A stretch of 5,405 bases of DNA, taken from Desulfobacterales bacterium. GTDB taxonomy: Bacteria; Desulfobacterota; Desulfobacteria; Desulfobacterales; UBA5852. Where the stretch lies: assembly GCA_016735415.1 (NCBI GenBank), contig JAERRP010000396.1, positions 1 to 5,405 on the forward strand, in the 5' to 3' direction. This document shows, piece by piece, positions 5,398 through 5,405 of this stretch; position 1 is the stretch's first letter, and every line of letters starts with the position of its first letter. The notes below the pieces were generated by a model, which had not been told where the DNA came from, did not search any database, and was given only the letters and a program-made list of their open reading frames with translations. The position numbers and the translations under genes are program-made.

Positions 5398-5405
5398 TGG
5401 AAAGT

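Overview
The window reads as chromosomal DNA of an anaerobic, GC-rich Desulfobacterota (delta-proteobacterial sulfate reducer or syntroph relative). This is an inference from three things: the gene set (PrpE-type acyl-CoA synthetase next to methylmalonyl-CoA epimerase, a stand-alone NifU C-terminal domain protein), the GC-rich codon use, and a near-consensus sigma-54 promoter. All five recognisable genes lie on the + strand. There are no rRNA or tRNA genes, insertion sequences, CRISPR arrays or phage genes.

Layout. Positions 2-481 are the 3' part of tgt (queuine/preQ1 tRNA-guanine transglycosylase), cut by the window edge. At 551-772 is a 73-residue NifU-like Fe-S scaffold/carrier protein with a strong ribosome binding site. 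At 920-2098 is a complete fold-type I PLP-dependent aminotransferase. A 702-base gap (2099-2800) has no convincing gene but holds clear regulatory structure: a cluster of short inverted repeats (2149-2183), a -24/-12 sigma-54 promoter (2210-2225), two alternative hairpins just after the predicted transcription start (2246-2300), and two hairpins just before the next ribosome binding site (2699-2718 and 2744-2763). At 2801-4705 is a PrpE/ACSS3-type propionyl-CoA synthetase. A 181-base gap with a strong hairpin (4753-4786) separates it from methylmalonyl-CoA epimerase (4887-5291). The last 114 bases have a perfect -35 box and a weak -10 that may drive a gene beyond the window.

How the genes fit together. 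The last two genes are two steps of the methylmalonyl-CoA pathway. PrpE activates propionate to propionyl-CoA. After carboxylation to (S)-methylmalonyl-CoA (or transcarboxylation in the reverse sense), the epimerase converts it to the (R) form used by the B12-dependent mutase. The sigma-54 promoter suggests that propionate activation is switched on by an enhancer-binding regulator. The first three genes (tRNA modification, Fe-S assembly, amino-acid transamination) are housekeeping and look co-oriented rather than functionally linked.

Nothing here is a clear new multi-gene system. The most interesting part is the long, structured, sigma-54-driven leader before the propionyl-CoA synthetase gene.
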